Part shown: positions 24,552 to 32,798 of the stretch, piece after piece | Layout: every line of letters begins with the position of its first letter | How positions within the stretch are numbered: the first letter of the stretch is position 1 | Source: Woeseiaceae bacterium | GTDB lineage: Bacteria; Pseudomonadota; Gammaproteobacteria; Steroidobacterales; Woeseiaceae | DNA: 39,585 nt | Direction of reading: 5' to 3' | NCBI GenBank assembly: GCA_011772865.1 | Contig: WVYQ01000016.1 | Location: forward strand, 76,966 to 116,550 | Translations under genes and position numbers: made by a program | Notes under the pieces: model-generated | Database searches by the model: none | Told to the model about the DNA's origin: nothing | What the model saw: the letters and a program-made list of their open reading frames with translations, nothing else

Positions 24552-24642
24552 TAATATGGCCGCTTCTGGCCGAAAGCAGCCCTTTGCTATCAGCCGGATT
24601 ACTTAATTTGAACGACCGCTTTTGGTCAAACCAGACGTTCTA
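24552..24642 (+). repeat. Composite repeat copy E
   Basis: First half: TGGCCGCTTCTGGCCG then AAAGCAGCCC, very close to copy D. The second half is diverged and 9 nt further away: GAACGACCGCTTTTGGTCAA then ACCAGACGTTC, resembling the end of copy B (AGACGTT). It lies past the last gene of the block; 24643-24730 holds nothing else that I can identify. Confidence 0.6.
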
Positions 24643-24730
24643 CATTTGTGGGAAAGTGCCCGACTCTATTGGCGCCTTCACATAGAGTAGTTTCGCGGAA
24701 ATTCCGGCGCGGAGGGGTTGCGAGATTGCT

Positions 24731-25141
24731 TCAATATTCTCGCATTGACAGCTCGTCTGCTACGACAGCATCAGCTTCAATCTCCACAAGCATTCGCGGA
24801 TCGATAAGGCGACTAACCTCGACCATCGTGGTCGCGGGCATAATTTCGCCGAATGCTTCGCTGTGGGCCTTACCTACCTCCTCCCAGCGGTCGATATCCG
24901 TCATGAAAATGCGCGTACGAACAACATCGTCGAGGCTGGCGCCCGCTTTTTCGAGCACTTCAGCGATGACTTCGATGCATCGCTGCGCCTGGGCGTAAGC
25001 GTCGCCCTCCCCCACGAGCTCGCCATCGGGGCCTACCGAGGCACACCCGGTGACCGCGATAAACGGCCCTGTGCGTACCGCGCGAGAGTATCCGACGATC
25101 TTTTCCCAGGGGGCTGCTGAATGATATTTTGTGCGTTGCAT
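24731..25141 (-). CDS. RidA/YjgF/YER057c-family protein
   Basis: 136 residues, family length. Signature regions: AQAQRCIEVIAEVLEKAGAS, DDVVRTRIFMTDIDRW with the imine-binding Arg, and PRMLVEIEADAV with the conserved Glu. The IGYSRAVRTGPF-type opening (VGYSRAVRTGPFIAVTGCAS) also fits. RidA proteins deaminate reactive enamine/imine intermediates from PLP enzymes; several subfamilies have other or unknown roles. It is the last gene of the long minus-strand train, 27 nt after the desaturase gene. A TATAAT on the minus strand (25164-25159) in the AT-rich gap could give it its own promoter. No Shine-Dalgarno is evident. Confidence 0.9.
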   Translation of the reverse strand: MQRTKYHSAAPWEKIVGYSRAVRTGPFIAVTGCASVGPDGELVGEGDAYAQAQRCIEVIAEVLEKAGASLDDVVRTRIFMTDIDRWEEVGKAHSEAFGEIMPATTMVEVSRLIDPRMLVEIEADAVVADELSMREY

Positions 25142-25168
25142 AGTGATTTTTTACATTAATTATATATT

Positions 25169-26401
25169 TTAAATTGCTGTTTTAAATAACTTATTATTTA
25201 CGAATAGCCAGCCCAGCGACACGGCAAGATAGGCAGCTACGGCAGGCCAAAGCGCAACGTCGTAAAACGCCGTTCCGGCCGGAACCAGGACGATTAAGCG
25301 GGCCAGTTCGGCCTGCAGCGCATACGCCCTGCCCTCGTTTAGCATGCCGATCGTCCACAACTGCACCCAGAGCATCAGGCACGGAATCACGACCGCGGCC
25401 AACCCCTCGTTGGCATAAAGCCATCCAATGCCGAGGGTTACCGCGAGTGCGACCACGAATTGCGCCAGGACGTACCCTCGCAGCCCCGGTACAGGTCGTG
25501 AGTCGTATTTTTCGAAGTGCGCTGGATCCGCGCCCACCTTCGGAAATTCGGCCGCCACGTCGGCGGGGCGCCAGCCTGTCCGCCGAAACCAGATACCGAT
25601 CTTGTCGCGCCAGCGCTTGGTGCGTTTCGCATCGAACAGCAGGTAATCGTAAACCTGGAGATTTGCCCAGAACGGGTTCCAGTTGGCCAGGGGCTTGCGT
25701 ACGCCGAATACGACCGGGTCGTCGTCGCGTTCGTCCTCGAATGTCCCGAACATACGATCCCAGAGAATCAGCATGCCGCCGTAGTTCTTGTCGATGTAGC
25801 GCTCGTTCTGCGCATGATGGACGCGATGATTGGACGGCGTAACCAGGATGTAGTCGAGGACACCCAGGCGCCGAACGACCTGCGTATGCACCCAGAACTG
25901 GTAGATCAGATTAATTGCGCTGACGATCAGGATAACCTCGAGCGGAAATCCCACAACGAACAGCGGCAGATAGAAAATCCAGCCAAACAGAAACCCCGAG
26001 CTTGTTTGCCGCAAGGCCGTCGACAGGTTGTAGTCCTCACTCTGGTGATGCACGGCATGCGCGGCCCAGAGAACAGAAATCTCGTGACTGAAACGGTGGA
26101 ACCAGTAGTAGCAGAAGTCCCACGCGAGCGCCGCGCCCACCCACAGCACGACACCGCGCACCGAAGCGTCGAACCACTCAAGAGGCATATCGACGAGCGC
26201 AAAGTTTCGCAGGACAAGACCCCAGGCGATTAGCGGCAGGAACTTCGTGAAGTAGCCCGTCGTAACATCGAGGATTCCGGCGCTGATACTGTTGATTGCG
26301 TCATTCGCGCGAAAAAACCCCGTGCCCTTCGCCTTGTCGACGATCAGCTCAATGAGGACCGCGAGCAGAAAAAATGGTGCGGCAAGCGCGATGAGATCCA
26401 T
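25169..26401 (-). CDS. Sterol desaturase/fatty acid hydroxylase-superfamily membrane enzyme
   Basis: 410 residues. The N-terminal 240 carry membrane helices and the three histidine boxes of non-haem di-iron membrane oxygenases: HRFSH (102-106), HAVHH (115-119) and NHRVHH (191-196), with His172 between. Sequence around YYWFHRFSHE and TPSNHRVHHAQNERYIDKNY resembles the alkylglycerol monooxygenase-like branch, so an ether lipid or long-chain alkyl substrate is possible. The C-terminal third adds several more helices (VLAQFVVALAVTLGIGWLYA onward), which most short sterol desaturases lack. It lies 3 nt after crcB in the ccm-led gene train. Substrate not determinable. Confidence 0.9.
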   Translation of the reverse strand: MDLIALAAPFFLLAVLIELIVDKAKGTGFFRANDAINSISAGILDVTTGYFTKFLPLIAWGLVLRNFALVDMPLEWFDASVRGVVLWVGAALAWDFCYYWFHRFSHEISVLWAAHAVHHQSEDYNLSTALRQTSSGFLFGWIFYLPLFVVGFPLEVILIVSAINLIYQFWVHTQVVRRLGVLDYILVTPSNHRVHHAQNERYIDKNYGGMLILWDRMFGTFEDERDDDPVVFGVRKPLANWNPFWANLQVYDYLLFDAKRTKRWRDKIGIWFRRTGWRPADVAAEFPKVGADPAHFEKYDSRPVPGLRGYVLAQFVVALAVTLGIGWLYANEGLAAVVIPCLMLWVQLWTIGMLNEGRAYALQAELARLIVLVPAGTAFYDVALWPAVAAYLAVSLGWLFVNNKLFKTAI

Positions 26402-26404
26402 GCG

Positions 26405-26809
26405 TTACATCCGGATAGCTCTCGTAAGCATAAAGCCAATATAAAAACAGGCAAAACCGCCAATCAACGTCGCCGCAAAATACGCAAATGACTGTATGAG
26501 CTCGTTGCGCTGCAACATCGTGTGCATTTCCATGACGAGCGCCGACAAAGTCGTGAAGCTGCCGCAGAATCCTATCGCAAAAAGCAATCGATACTGGTCC
26601 GGGATGAAGCCAGCCTCGTTGAACCAGGCCGCCGTCGCGACGAGCTGAGCGATGATGCCCATGACGAGGCAGCCGAACAGATTTGCGCTCAGCGTGCCCC
26701 AGGGGAATGCGATATCACGCTGCAACATCACATTCAGCGCAAAACGTGCCATCGCGCCTAGCGCGCCACCGACAGCAACAAAAAAATAGGACCAGAGTAC
26801 GACGCGCAC
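26405..26809 (-). CDS. crcB: CrcB/Fluc fluoride channel
   Basis: 134 residues, four membrane helices. Family motifs: GGALGAMARF (14-23), WGTLSANLFGC (37-47, with the pore Asn43) and GFCGSFTTLSA (80-90). Fluc channels are dual-topology dimers that export fluoride and protect the cell from it. It is packed between the flavoprotein gene (3 nt) and the hydroxylase gene (3 nt), so it is transcribed with the ccm-led train. No fluoride riboswitch is possible directly upstream, since the gap is only 3 nt. Confidence 0.95.
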   Translation of the reverse strand: MRVVLWSYFFVAVGGALGAMARFALNVMLQRDIAFPWGTLSANLFGCLVMGIIAQLVATAAWFNEAGFIPDQYRLLFAIGFCGSFTTLSALVMEMHTMLQRNELIQSFAYFAATLIGGFACFYIGFMLTRAIRM

Positions 26810-26812
26810 GTG

Positions 26813-27778
26813 TCAGGCTGCCCCGAGCCGGTCTTTGGCGGAGCGATATTCTTTCTCCATGCGCAAGACGAGGTCACGGGCGGGCGGTATGTCGTCGATA
26901 CAGCCGACACCTTGACCTGCGCCCCAGATATCGCGCCAGGCTTTGGCTTTGGTCACGTTCGTCTTGCCGAAATCCATCGCGGCTCTGTCACCGTCGGGAA
27001 GATCGTCGGGATCGAGACCTGCATTGCGGATGCTGCCCTTGAGGTAGCTGCCGTGCACCCCGGTAAACAGCGACGTATAAGCAATATCGGCCGACGCGCT
27101 GTCGACGATCATTTCCTTGTAAGCCGGCGCTGCATTGCCTTCTTCGGTTGCGATAAACCGTGTGCCGATGTACGCGAGGTCGGCGCCCATTGCCTGCGCC
27201 GCCAGCACATCCGCGCCGCTGGTCATGCAGCCCGAGAGGATAATCGTGCCGTCGAACTCCTTGCGTATTTCCTTGACCAGTGCAAACGGACTGAGCGGTC
27301 CGGCATGTCCTCCGGCTCCGGCACAGACTGCGATAACCCCGTCAACGCCCTGCTCGATTGCCTTGCGGGCATGGCGCATGCTGATGACATCGTGAAAGAC
27401 CACGCCACCATAGGCGTGTACCGCAGACACGATCTCCTCGGGTGGCCGCAGGCTCGTGATGATGATCGGTACTTCATGACGCACGCAGACTTCCATGTCG
27501 GCAAGCAAACGCTCGTTGCTGCGATGGGCGATCTGGTTGACCGCAAACGGCGCGACCGGATCATCCGGGTGTTCTTCAGCATAGGCGCCGGTCTCATCCT
27601 TGATGCGGCGTATCCAATCGTCGAGGGCTTCCTGGGGTCGCGCATTCAGCGCCGGAAACGAGCCCACGATGCCAGCCGTGCACTGGGCAATAACGAGATC
27701 GGGATTCGACACGATATACATCGGCGCACCGATGAGCGGCAAACGCAGGTTTCCGTCAAGAATGGCGGGTAGCGGCAT
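26813..27778 (-). CDS. Nitronate monooxygenase-like FMN flavoprotein
   Basis: 321 residues beginning MPLPAILDGNLRLPLIGAPM. A TIM-barrel of the 2-nitropropane dioxygenase/nitronate monooxygenase family: GAPMYIVSN at strand one, DGVIAVCAGAGGHAG with the family His in GGHAG, ILSGCMTSGADVLAAQAMGA and YIGTRF for FMN phosphate binding. Members oxidise nitronates or act as NADH:quinone or enoyl reductases, so the exact reaction is open. The open frame continues upstream to 28105, but that part is out-of-frame sequence of the thioesterase gene. I start at 27778 with GGAG about 10 nt upstream. It lies 17 nt after the thioesterase gene and 3 nt before crcB. Confidence 0.9.
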   Translation of the reverse strand: MPLPAILDGNLRLPLIGAPMYIVSNPDLVIAQCTAGIVGSFPALNARPQEALDDWIRRIKDETGAYAEEHPDDPVAPFAVNQIAHRSNERLLADMEVCVRHEVPIIITSLRPPEEIVSAVHAYGGVVFHDVISMRHARKAIEQGVDGVIAVCAGAGGHAGPLSPFALVKEIRKEFDGTIILSGCMTSGADVLAAQAMGADLAYIGTRFIATEEGNAAPAYKEMIVDSASADIAYTSLFTGVHGSYLKGSIRNAGLDPDDLPDGDRAAMDFGKTNVTKAKAWRDIWGAGQGVGCIDDIPPARDLVLRMEKEYRSAKDRLGAA

Positions 27779-27795
27779 GGAGGAATGCTCCAGGG

Positions 27796-28200
27796 TCAGC
27801 TTTTTTCGAGCATGAAGCTCGATTCGCAATCGGCGACGAGAACATCGTCGGATGCGCGCCGGATTTCGCCTTTCAGGACCACAAGCCGCCGGCGCTCGCT
27901 CTCGATCCACCCCTTGAGCTTGAGCGTCTCGCCGACCCGCGCCGGTTGCCGGTAGCGAATCTCGCAACGCGCCGTGTGCGCCTTGCGCCCCTGCTGGTAG
28001 AGGATGTTGGCCGTGACGTCGTCCAGAGCCGTGTAAATGATGCCGCCGTGCACCGTGTCCGAGAAACCCACATGATTCTCGTCCGGCGTGAACTCCGCGG
28101 TGCACTCATCGCCTTCGACATTGAATCGGATCCTGAGACCGATGGGATTATCCCGCCCACAGGCGAAACACATCGGAGCGTCTTCGATCTCGACAGACAT
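27796..28200 (-). CDS. Hotdog-fold (PaaI-like) thioesterase
   Basis: 134 residues. The start has a CFACGRDNPIGLRIRF segment (Cys11 and Cys14 spaced C-x2-C), then the hotdog helix DTVHGGIIYTALDDV with the HGG motif (51-53) and acidic residues 60/61 where thioesterases carry catalytic carboxylates. Strands such as CEIRYRQPARVGETL follow. PaaI-like proteins hydrolyse acyl-CoA thioesters; the substrate is unknown. It is 8 nt after ccmI in the same operon. No metabolic link to cytochrome maturation is evident. Confidence 0.85.
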   Translation of the reverse strand: MSVEIEDAPMCFACGRDNPIGLRIRFNVEGDECTAEFTPDENHVGFSDTVHGGIIYTALDDVTANILYQQGRKAHTARCEIRYRQPARVGETLKLKGWIESERRRLVVLKGEIRRASDDVLVADCESSFMLEKS

Positions 28201-28208
28201 GTTTGTCC

Positions 28209-29258
28209 CTAGTTGACCCGTTCCTGGATAGCAAGCATGACGTCGTTGTTATCCGCCGGCGTCACGATTACCGTGCCAAACCAGTCGCCCGGCTGCTGGT
28301 TGGGTTGTCCCGAAACCGAAACGCGGGCAATCAACTCGAACTCGGCAAACCCCGACAGGTCGCGCCCCGGGACCATGGATTCCCGATCGCCCAGTTCGAC
28401 GAGAGTCGGCAGTTCCGACAGCTTCCTGCGCGTCACCGCGATCGGAGGCATGGGTTGCGCCGGATCCCTGGCAATGACAAACACGATCGCCTCGGCTGGC
28501 AGATCTGCCCTGGCCGCGGCAGACAGCGAGAGGTTGGCTCGCACCACGGCGCCGTCGCTGATCGGACCGGACGCTGCAGCGGCCGGCGCTTCCTCTGGCT
28601 CAGCGGCAGGAATCGGCGGATGTCCCGCCATTGGCGGCGCCTCGCCGCGCCATTCCGCGACACGTTGCCTGAGGATGTCCTGTATTTCTGCTGGTGGATT
28701 CAGCGCGAGCAGGCGCTCCCAGCGATCTGCGGCCAGCGATTGATCGTTGCGGTTGAATGCCGCAATACCGCCATAAAAGAGCGCCTGCGGATTATTGGGA
28801 TCCAGCGCCAGCGCATTTTCAAAAAGCGATGCGATGCGGCCATCGATCGGGCTGTTCGATTGCGCCATCAAGGCTTCGCCGAGCCCGACGAGCGCCTGCG
28901 GGTCCCGGGCAGACTCGAGTTCCACCGCTTTTTCGTAGGCCTGGACCGCACCGGGGAAGTTGCCAAGTGACATGTAGGAGCGGCCCAGCATCTTCCAGCC
29001 CGCGGGATCGTCGGGGTTCTCGGCAAGCCTCGCGGCAAGCGCGGCCACCGCGTCGTCCATGCTTTGCAGCTCGTTGCTCGAACCTGACGGCAGATCCGGG
29101 CTGCCCTGCTGGTAGTAGAGCCCCGACGACAGCGCGACGACAAAGATGACCGCAAAGCCGATAAGCGGGCTCAACTTCTGCTGGCGTTTGTAAAGCGGCC
29201 AGACCGCGAAACCGACCGCAACGACGCTCATCAGGCCGAAAAAGACCCACAAGGTCAT
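28209..29258 (-). CDS. ccmI: Cytochrome c maturation protein CcmI
   Basis: 349 residues. Two N-terminal membrane helices (about 3-20 and 32-50), a TPR domain from about 70 to 200 (DDPAGWKMLGRSYMSLGNFP, ALFYGGIAAFNRNDQSLA), a Pro/Ala-rich linker, then a beta-rich periplasmic C-terminal domain (AEAIVFVIARDPAQPMPPIA). This equals the full CcmI/CycH layout. The TPR part holds apocytochrome c near its CXXCH end for delivery to the CcmFH haem ligase. The start overlaps the ccmH stop by 1 nt. It is the last ccm gene; the train goes on to the thioesterase gene 8 nt later. Confidence 0.93.
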   Translation of the reverse strand: MTLWVFFGLMSVVAVGFAVWPLYKRQQKLSPLIGFAVIFVVALSSGLYYQQGSPDLPSGSSNELQSMDDAVAALAARLAENPDDPAGWKMLGRSYMSLGNFPGAVQAYEKAVELESARDPQALVGLGEALMAQSNSPIDGRIASLFENALALDPNNPQALFYGGIAAFNRNDQSLAADRWERLLALNPPAEIQDILRQRVAEWRGEAPPMAGHPPIPAAEPEEAPAAAASGPISDGAVVRANLSLSAAARADLPAEAIVFVIARDPAQPMPPIAVTRRKLSELPTLVELGDRESMVPGRDLSGFAEFELIARVSVSGQPNQQPGDWFGTVIVTPADNNDVMLAIQERVN

Positions 29259-29680
29259 CAGTTCGTGTCTCCCTCATCGCCATCGATCGGCATAGCCACC
29301 CGACGCCGAACAATATTGGCAAGCGCCAGACCGCCCAGCAGCAGCAGGACTGCCGGAACTATCCAGAGAACCAGCGTCTTGCCGCTGGCACGCGGATTGT
29401 AGAGGGCGAAGTCACCATAGCGATCGACGAGGAAGCCATAGATCTCTGCATCCGTCATGCCTTCCTCGAGCATGCGCCGAATTTCGCGCCGCAAGTCGGA
29501 CGCGAGGAACGCGTTCGAATCCTTGATCGTCTGGTTCTGGCATTTAAGGCACCGGACCTCATCGATGATCTTTTCGTAGCGCGCCTGCAGTTCGGGGTCG
29601 TCAAACGCCTCCTCGGTGTCGATTGCATAAGCACTGGTTGAGAACAGTATCAGGGCCATAACGGCGGTCATCAGTCTCAT
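29258..29680 (-). CDS. ccmH: Cytochrome c maturation protein CcmH
   Basis: 140 residues: signal peptide (1-20), the redox motif LRCLKC-type VRCLKCQNQ with Cys44 and Cys47, a three-helix bundle (EIRRMLEEGMTDAEIYGFLV, DRYGDFALYNP), and one C-terminal membrane helix (LVLWIVPAVLLLLGGLALAN). CcmH reduces or handles apocytochrome cysteines before haem attachment. It lacks the C-terminal CcmI part fused in E. coli CcmH, because ccmI is separate here. It overlaps dsbE by 4 nt and ccmI by 1 nt. Confidence 0.96.
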   Translation of the reverse strand: MRLMTAVMALILFSTSAYAIDTEEAFDDPELQARYEKIIDEVRCLKCQNQTIKDSNAFLASDLRREIRRMLEEGMTDAEIYGFLVDRYGDFALYNPRASGKTLVLWIVPAVLLLLGGLALANIVRRRVAMPIDGDEGDTN

Positions 29681-30204
29681 TGTGTAACTCCCTCCGATTC
29701 CAGGTGAGGGACAAAAAACTCCTGCCAGAGCGGCCAGTTCAGCGGGCCGAGATGCTTGTACAGGACCGTGCCATCCTTGCCGATCAGGAACGTCTCGGGT
29801 GCGCCGTAGACGCCCCAGTCGATGCCGACCCGGCCGTCACCGTCGTACGCCGAATCCACATACGGATCACCCAGCGTGTCGAGGAAACGCAGCGCTTCTG
29901 TACGATCGTCGCGCCAGTTAAGCCCGTAAATCGGTATGGCGCCTGACTCGGCGAGCTCCATCAGGAAACCATGTTCCTGGCGGCAACCGACGCACCAGGT
30001 TGCCCACACGTTGACGAGTGCCACACCATCGAAGTCGGCCGTGCCCAAGGTTTCGCCTGGCCGCGTCAGCGACGGCAAATCGAATTGCGGGGCCGGCTTT
30101 TCGATCAGGGGTGACGGCAGGCGGCTCGGGTCTTTGCCAAGGCCGCTCATCAGCAGGAGGACGAGCAAACCGAAAATCACCAGTGGTGCAAAATACTTCC
30201 ACAT
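29677..30204 (-). CDS. dsbE: Thiol:disulfide interchange protein DsbE/CcmG
   Basis: 175 residues from MWKYFAPLVIFG, an N-terminal membrane anchor (5-20), then a periplasmic thioredoxin fold with active site WCVGC (Cys71, Cys74), followed by the CcmG-type GLNWRDD segment, VYGAPETFLI with cis-Pro region, and LYKHLGPL. It keeps apocytochrome c or CcmH thiols reduced. E. coli has WCPTC; the V-G dipeptide between the cysteines differs. The open frame runs further upstream inside ccmF, but homology starts at 30204. It overlaps ccmF by 1 nt and ccmH by 4 nt. Confidence 0.95.
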   Translation of the reverse strand: MWKYFAPLVIFGLLVLLLMSGLGKDPSRLPSPLIEKPAPQFDLPSLTRPGETLGTADFDGVALVNVWATWCVGCRQEHGFLMELAESGAIPIYGLNWRDDRTEALRFLDTLGDPYVDSAYDGDGRVGIDWGVYGAPETFLIGKDGTVLYKHLGPLNWPLWQEFFVPHLESEGVTQ

Positions 30205-32168
30205 TATGCTGGCTCCGCTACAGCCCTGGATTTCTTCTTCGAGCGCTGCGGCACCGACGCTCGATAGCGCCGGTCCGTCACCGCAATCAGACCGCCCAGC
30301 GCCATGACCAGGCAACCCAGCCAGATGAAGCGAATCATCGGCTTGTACTGGACGCGAACACTCCAGGTGTTGTTCCCCAGCTGGTCACCGAGTGCGATAA
30401 ACAGATCCTTGTTCCAGTGCACGTTGATGCCCGCCTCGGTCATCCAGTTTTTCTGTATGAGGTATTGGCGCTTCTGCGGTCGGACTTCAGCCACGAAATC
30501 GCCGCCCTTGCGAATCTCGACGACGCCTTCGATTGCCGTGTAGTTCGGGCCCTGCACCTGCCGGAACTCGCGCAGCTCGAAGGAATGGCCGGCGACGTCG
30601 ATTGACTCGCCAGCACGCATCGACTGGTCCGTCTCGATATTGAAGGCCGACACCATCGTGACGCCGAGGACGAACAGCCCAACGCCAAAGTGTGCGACAG
30701 CCTGACCCAATACGGCCCGCGTGATGCGCACGGCCCCCTCAGGCCGGCGCCAGGAACGAATCGGGTCGATCAACGACGCGGCCATAACCCAGATGGCGGC
30801 GATGACGCCAACACTGACCATCAGCCCGAAGCGCCCATAAAACACGCCGGGAATCAGGATACCCAGCACAATCGAGATCAGCGCGGGGATCTTGAGGCGC
30901 CCGAGCAGCAGGTTGCCCTTGTGCTGGCGCCAGGTTGTGTGCATGCCGATGCCGATCAGGAAAACGAGCGGCAGCATGGGCAACAGAAAGACCTTGTTGA
31001 ACCACGGCGGCCCGATCGAGATCTTGCCGATATCGAGCACTTCGTAAACCAGCGGAGCGAGCGTGCCGAAAAAGACGACGATCGTCGCAATGACGAGCAG
31101 GACATTGTTCAGGAGCAGGTAAGTCTCACGCGAATTGACTGCGAACCCGGCCTCGGTGTCCAGCGATGGGGCTCTCCAGGCATACAAGACGAGCGCCGAG
31201 GCTATGACAATGCCGAGGAACGAGAGAATGAAGACACCGCGCGCGGGATCGGTTGCGAACGCATGCACGGACACGATGATGCCCGAGCGCACCAGGAACG
31301 TACCCAGCAAGCTCAGCGAGAACGCCGCGATAGCCAGCATCAGCGTCCAGCTCTTGAACAGTCCGCGCTTCTCGGCGACCGCCAGAGAATGAATAAGTGC
31401 AGTCCCCACCAGCCAGGGCATGAACGAGGCATTCTCAACCGGGTCCCAGAACCACCAGCCCCCCCAGCCGAGTTCGTAGTAGGCCCACCAGCTTCCGAGC
31501 GCGATACCGAGCGTCAGGAATATCCAGGCCAGCACTGTCCAGGGTCGCGTCCAGCGCGTCCAACGTTCGTCCAGATCACCGCTGATCATCGCCGCAATCG
31601 CAAAGGAGAACGCGACCGAGAAACCCACGTAACCGATATAGAGCATCGGCGGATGAAACGCCATGCCCGGATCCTGCAGCAGTGGATTCAGATCGGCGCC
31701 ATCCGGCGGCGGGTTGGCAAGCCGATCAAACGGGTTCGACGTCAGCAAGACAAACAGCAGGAAACCCACCGACAGCAGCCCGAGAACACTGATTACCCTC
31801 GCCACGAAAGAATCCGGCAGGCTCTTGCTGTACTGGCCAACCGCAACCGTCCATGCGGCGAGCAGCAGGATCCACAACAGCACCGAGCCTTCATGGCCGC
31901 CCCATACCGCCGTGATCTTGTACATCGTCGGCAACGACAGCTGCGAGTGACCGGCGACGTACGCCACGGAGAAATCGTCGTTCAGGAAAGCCCACGTCAG
32001 GCAGGCATACGCGACGACAACGAAAACCAGGTGGCCCACAGCAGCGGTGCGCGCCGTCGACATCATCGCCACGTCGTTGCGATGCGCGCCGACGAGCGGC
32101 AGGATCCCCTGCAGCAGGGCGAGCGACAGCGCCAGGATCAGCGCGAAATGACCAATCTCAGGAATCAC
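30204..32168 (-). CDS. ccmF: Cytochrome c haem lyase subunit CcmF
   Basis: 654 residues from a GTG at 32168 (IPEIGHFALILALSLALLQG); the longer frame to 32336 lies in ccmE and has no family match. About 14-15 membrane helices. The haem-handling WWD signature ELGWGGWWFWDPVENASFM falls at about 232-250, and conserved His residues flank it, including His173 region GMAFHPPMLYIGY. CcmF with CcmH ligates haem from holo-CcmE onto apocytochrome c in the periplasm. GGAG lies about 10 nt before the GTG. It overlaps ccmE by 11 nt. Confidence 0.96.
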   Translation of the reverse strand: MIPEIGHFALILALSLALLQGILPLVGAHRNDVAMMSTARTAAVGHLVFVVVAYACLTWAFLNDDFSVAYVAGHSQLSLPTMYKITAVWGGHEGSVLLWILLLAAWTVAVGQYSKSLPDSFVARVISVLGLLSVGFLLFVLLTSNPFDRLANPPPDGADLNPLLQDPGMAFHPPMLYIGYVGFSVAFSFAIAAMISGDLDERWTRWTRPWTVLAWIFLTLGIALGSWWAYYELGWGGWWFWDPVENASFMPWLVGTALIHSLAVAEKRGLFKSWTLMLAIAAFSLSLLGTFLVRSGIIVSVHAFATDPARGVFILSFLGIVIASALVLYAWRAPSLDTEAGFAVNSRETYLLLNNVLLVIATIVVFFGTLAPLVYEVLDIGKISIGPPWFNKVFLLPMLPLVFLIGIGMHTTWRQHKGNLLLGRLKIPALISIVLGILIPGVFYGRFGLMVSVGVIAAIWVMAASLIDPIRSWRRPEGAVRITRAVLGQAVAHFGVGLFVLGVTMVSAFNIETDQSMRAGESIDVAGHSFELREFRQVQGPNYTAIEGVVEIRKGGDFVAEVRPQKRQYLIQKNWMTEAGINVHWNKDLFIALGDQLGNNTWSVRVQYKPMIRFIWLGCLVMALGGLIAVTDRRYRASVPQRSKKKSRAVAEPA

Positions 32169-32637
32169 TGGTCGGGCACTCCGCCGGGCCCTCCTGCAGA
32201 CCCAGCGTCTGGTCCTGCACGTGTTCGGCGAGCGAGTCGGCGACTTCGGGCGCCATGTAGTTCTCGTCGTGCTTGGCGAGAATCTCGTCCGCGACGAACA
32301 TACCGCTCTCGTTGAGACGTCCGTGCGCCACGACACCCTGGCCTTCCCGGAACAGGTCGGGCAGCACGCCGGAATAGCTGACGCCGAGGTCGCAGCGCAG
32401 ATCCGTCACGGTAAACGTCATTTCGAGCGAGCCTTCCTCGCGCTGCACAGTGCCGTCCTTAACGAGGCCGCCGACCCGGAAATTGCGGTTCTCGGGGTAC
32501 TTGCCTTCGGCGACTTCGGTCACGCTGACGAAAAACATCATGCTGTCTTTCATGGCCTGCAGCGTCAGTCCCGTCGCGACCGCAACGCCGACGACGACCA
32601 GGCCAACGGCCAGCATTCGTTGCTGCCTCGGTCTCAT
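32158..32637 (-). CDS. ccmE: Haem chaperone CcmE
   Basis: 159 residues: membrane anchor (8-27), OB-fold domain (NFRVGGLVKDGTVQR, FTVTDLRCDLGVSYSGVLPD), and the covalent haem site His123 in LAKHDENYMAPEV, the classical H-D-E-N-Y form. It carries haem from CcmABCD to CcmF. The start 32637 overlaps the ccmD stop by ATGA. The C-terminus (to CPTSDS) has an extra Cys beyond the usual tail, and Cys in TDLRCDLG lies in the OB-fold. Confidence 0.96.
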   Translation of the reverse strand: MRPRQQRMLAVGLVVVGVAVATGLTLQAMKDSMMFFVSVTEVAEGKYPENRNFRVGGLVKDGTVQREEGSLEMTFTVTDLRCDLGVSYSGVLPDLFREGQGVVAHGRLNESGMFVADEILAKHDENYMAPEVADSLAEHVQDQTLGLQEGPAECPTSDS

Positions 32638-32795
32638 TGATTGTCTCCAAGCGCCTTGATGCGCACTTCGATCTCCCTGTAGACACGCCTGTGACGCAAG
32701 CGTGCCCGCCATTCACAAACGACCAGAACCCCGGCACCGAGCGCGTAACAAGTCCATACGTAGGCGCCGTAGCCCCCCATAGATAGTGCGTCCAT
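32634..32795 (-). CDS. ccmD: Small haem exporter protein CcmD
   Basis: A 53-residue protein too short for many gene callers. It begins MDALSMGGYGAYVWTCYALG, the CcmD pattern, with one membrane helix (about 9-29) and a basic tail ending KALGDNQ. CcmD is the small membrane subunit that helps release holo-CcmE from CcmABC. Its position between ccmC (3 nt gap) and ccmE (4-nt ATGA overlap) confirms it. Confidence 0.93.
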   Translation of the reverse strand: MDALSMGGYGAYVWTCYALGAGVLVVCEWRARLRHRRVYREIEVRIKALGDNQ

Positions 32796-32798
32796 TTG

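Noticed and set aside
18157-24642. Integron cassette array with attC sites
   Set aside because: The repeats lack recognisable R/L box pairs (GTTRRRY/RYYYAAC) in attC geometry, and no tyrosine integrase is present in the window.
26810-26812. Fluoride riboswitch for crcB
   Set aside because: Only 3 nt separate crcB from the upstream coding region, and no aptamer motif is visible.
26810-27772. 320-aa plus-strand open frame
   Set aside because: Exactly antisense to the nitronate monooxygenase-like gene, which has strong family motifs.
30690-32315. 541-aa open frame antisense to ccmF
   Set aside because: Long only because GC-rich coding DNA keeps the opposite frame open. The translation is Arg/Gln/His-rich low-complexity sequence.
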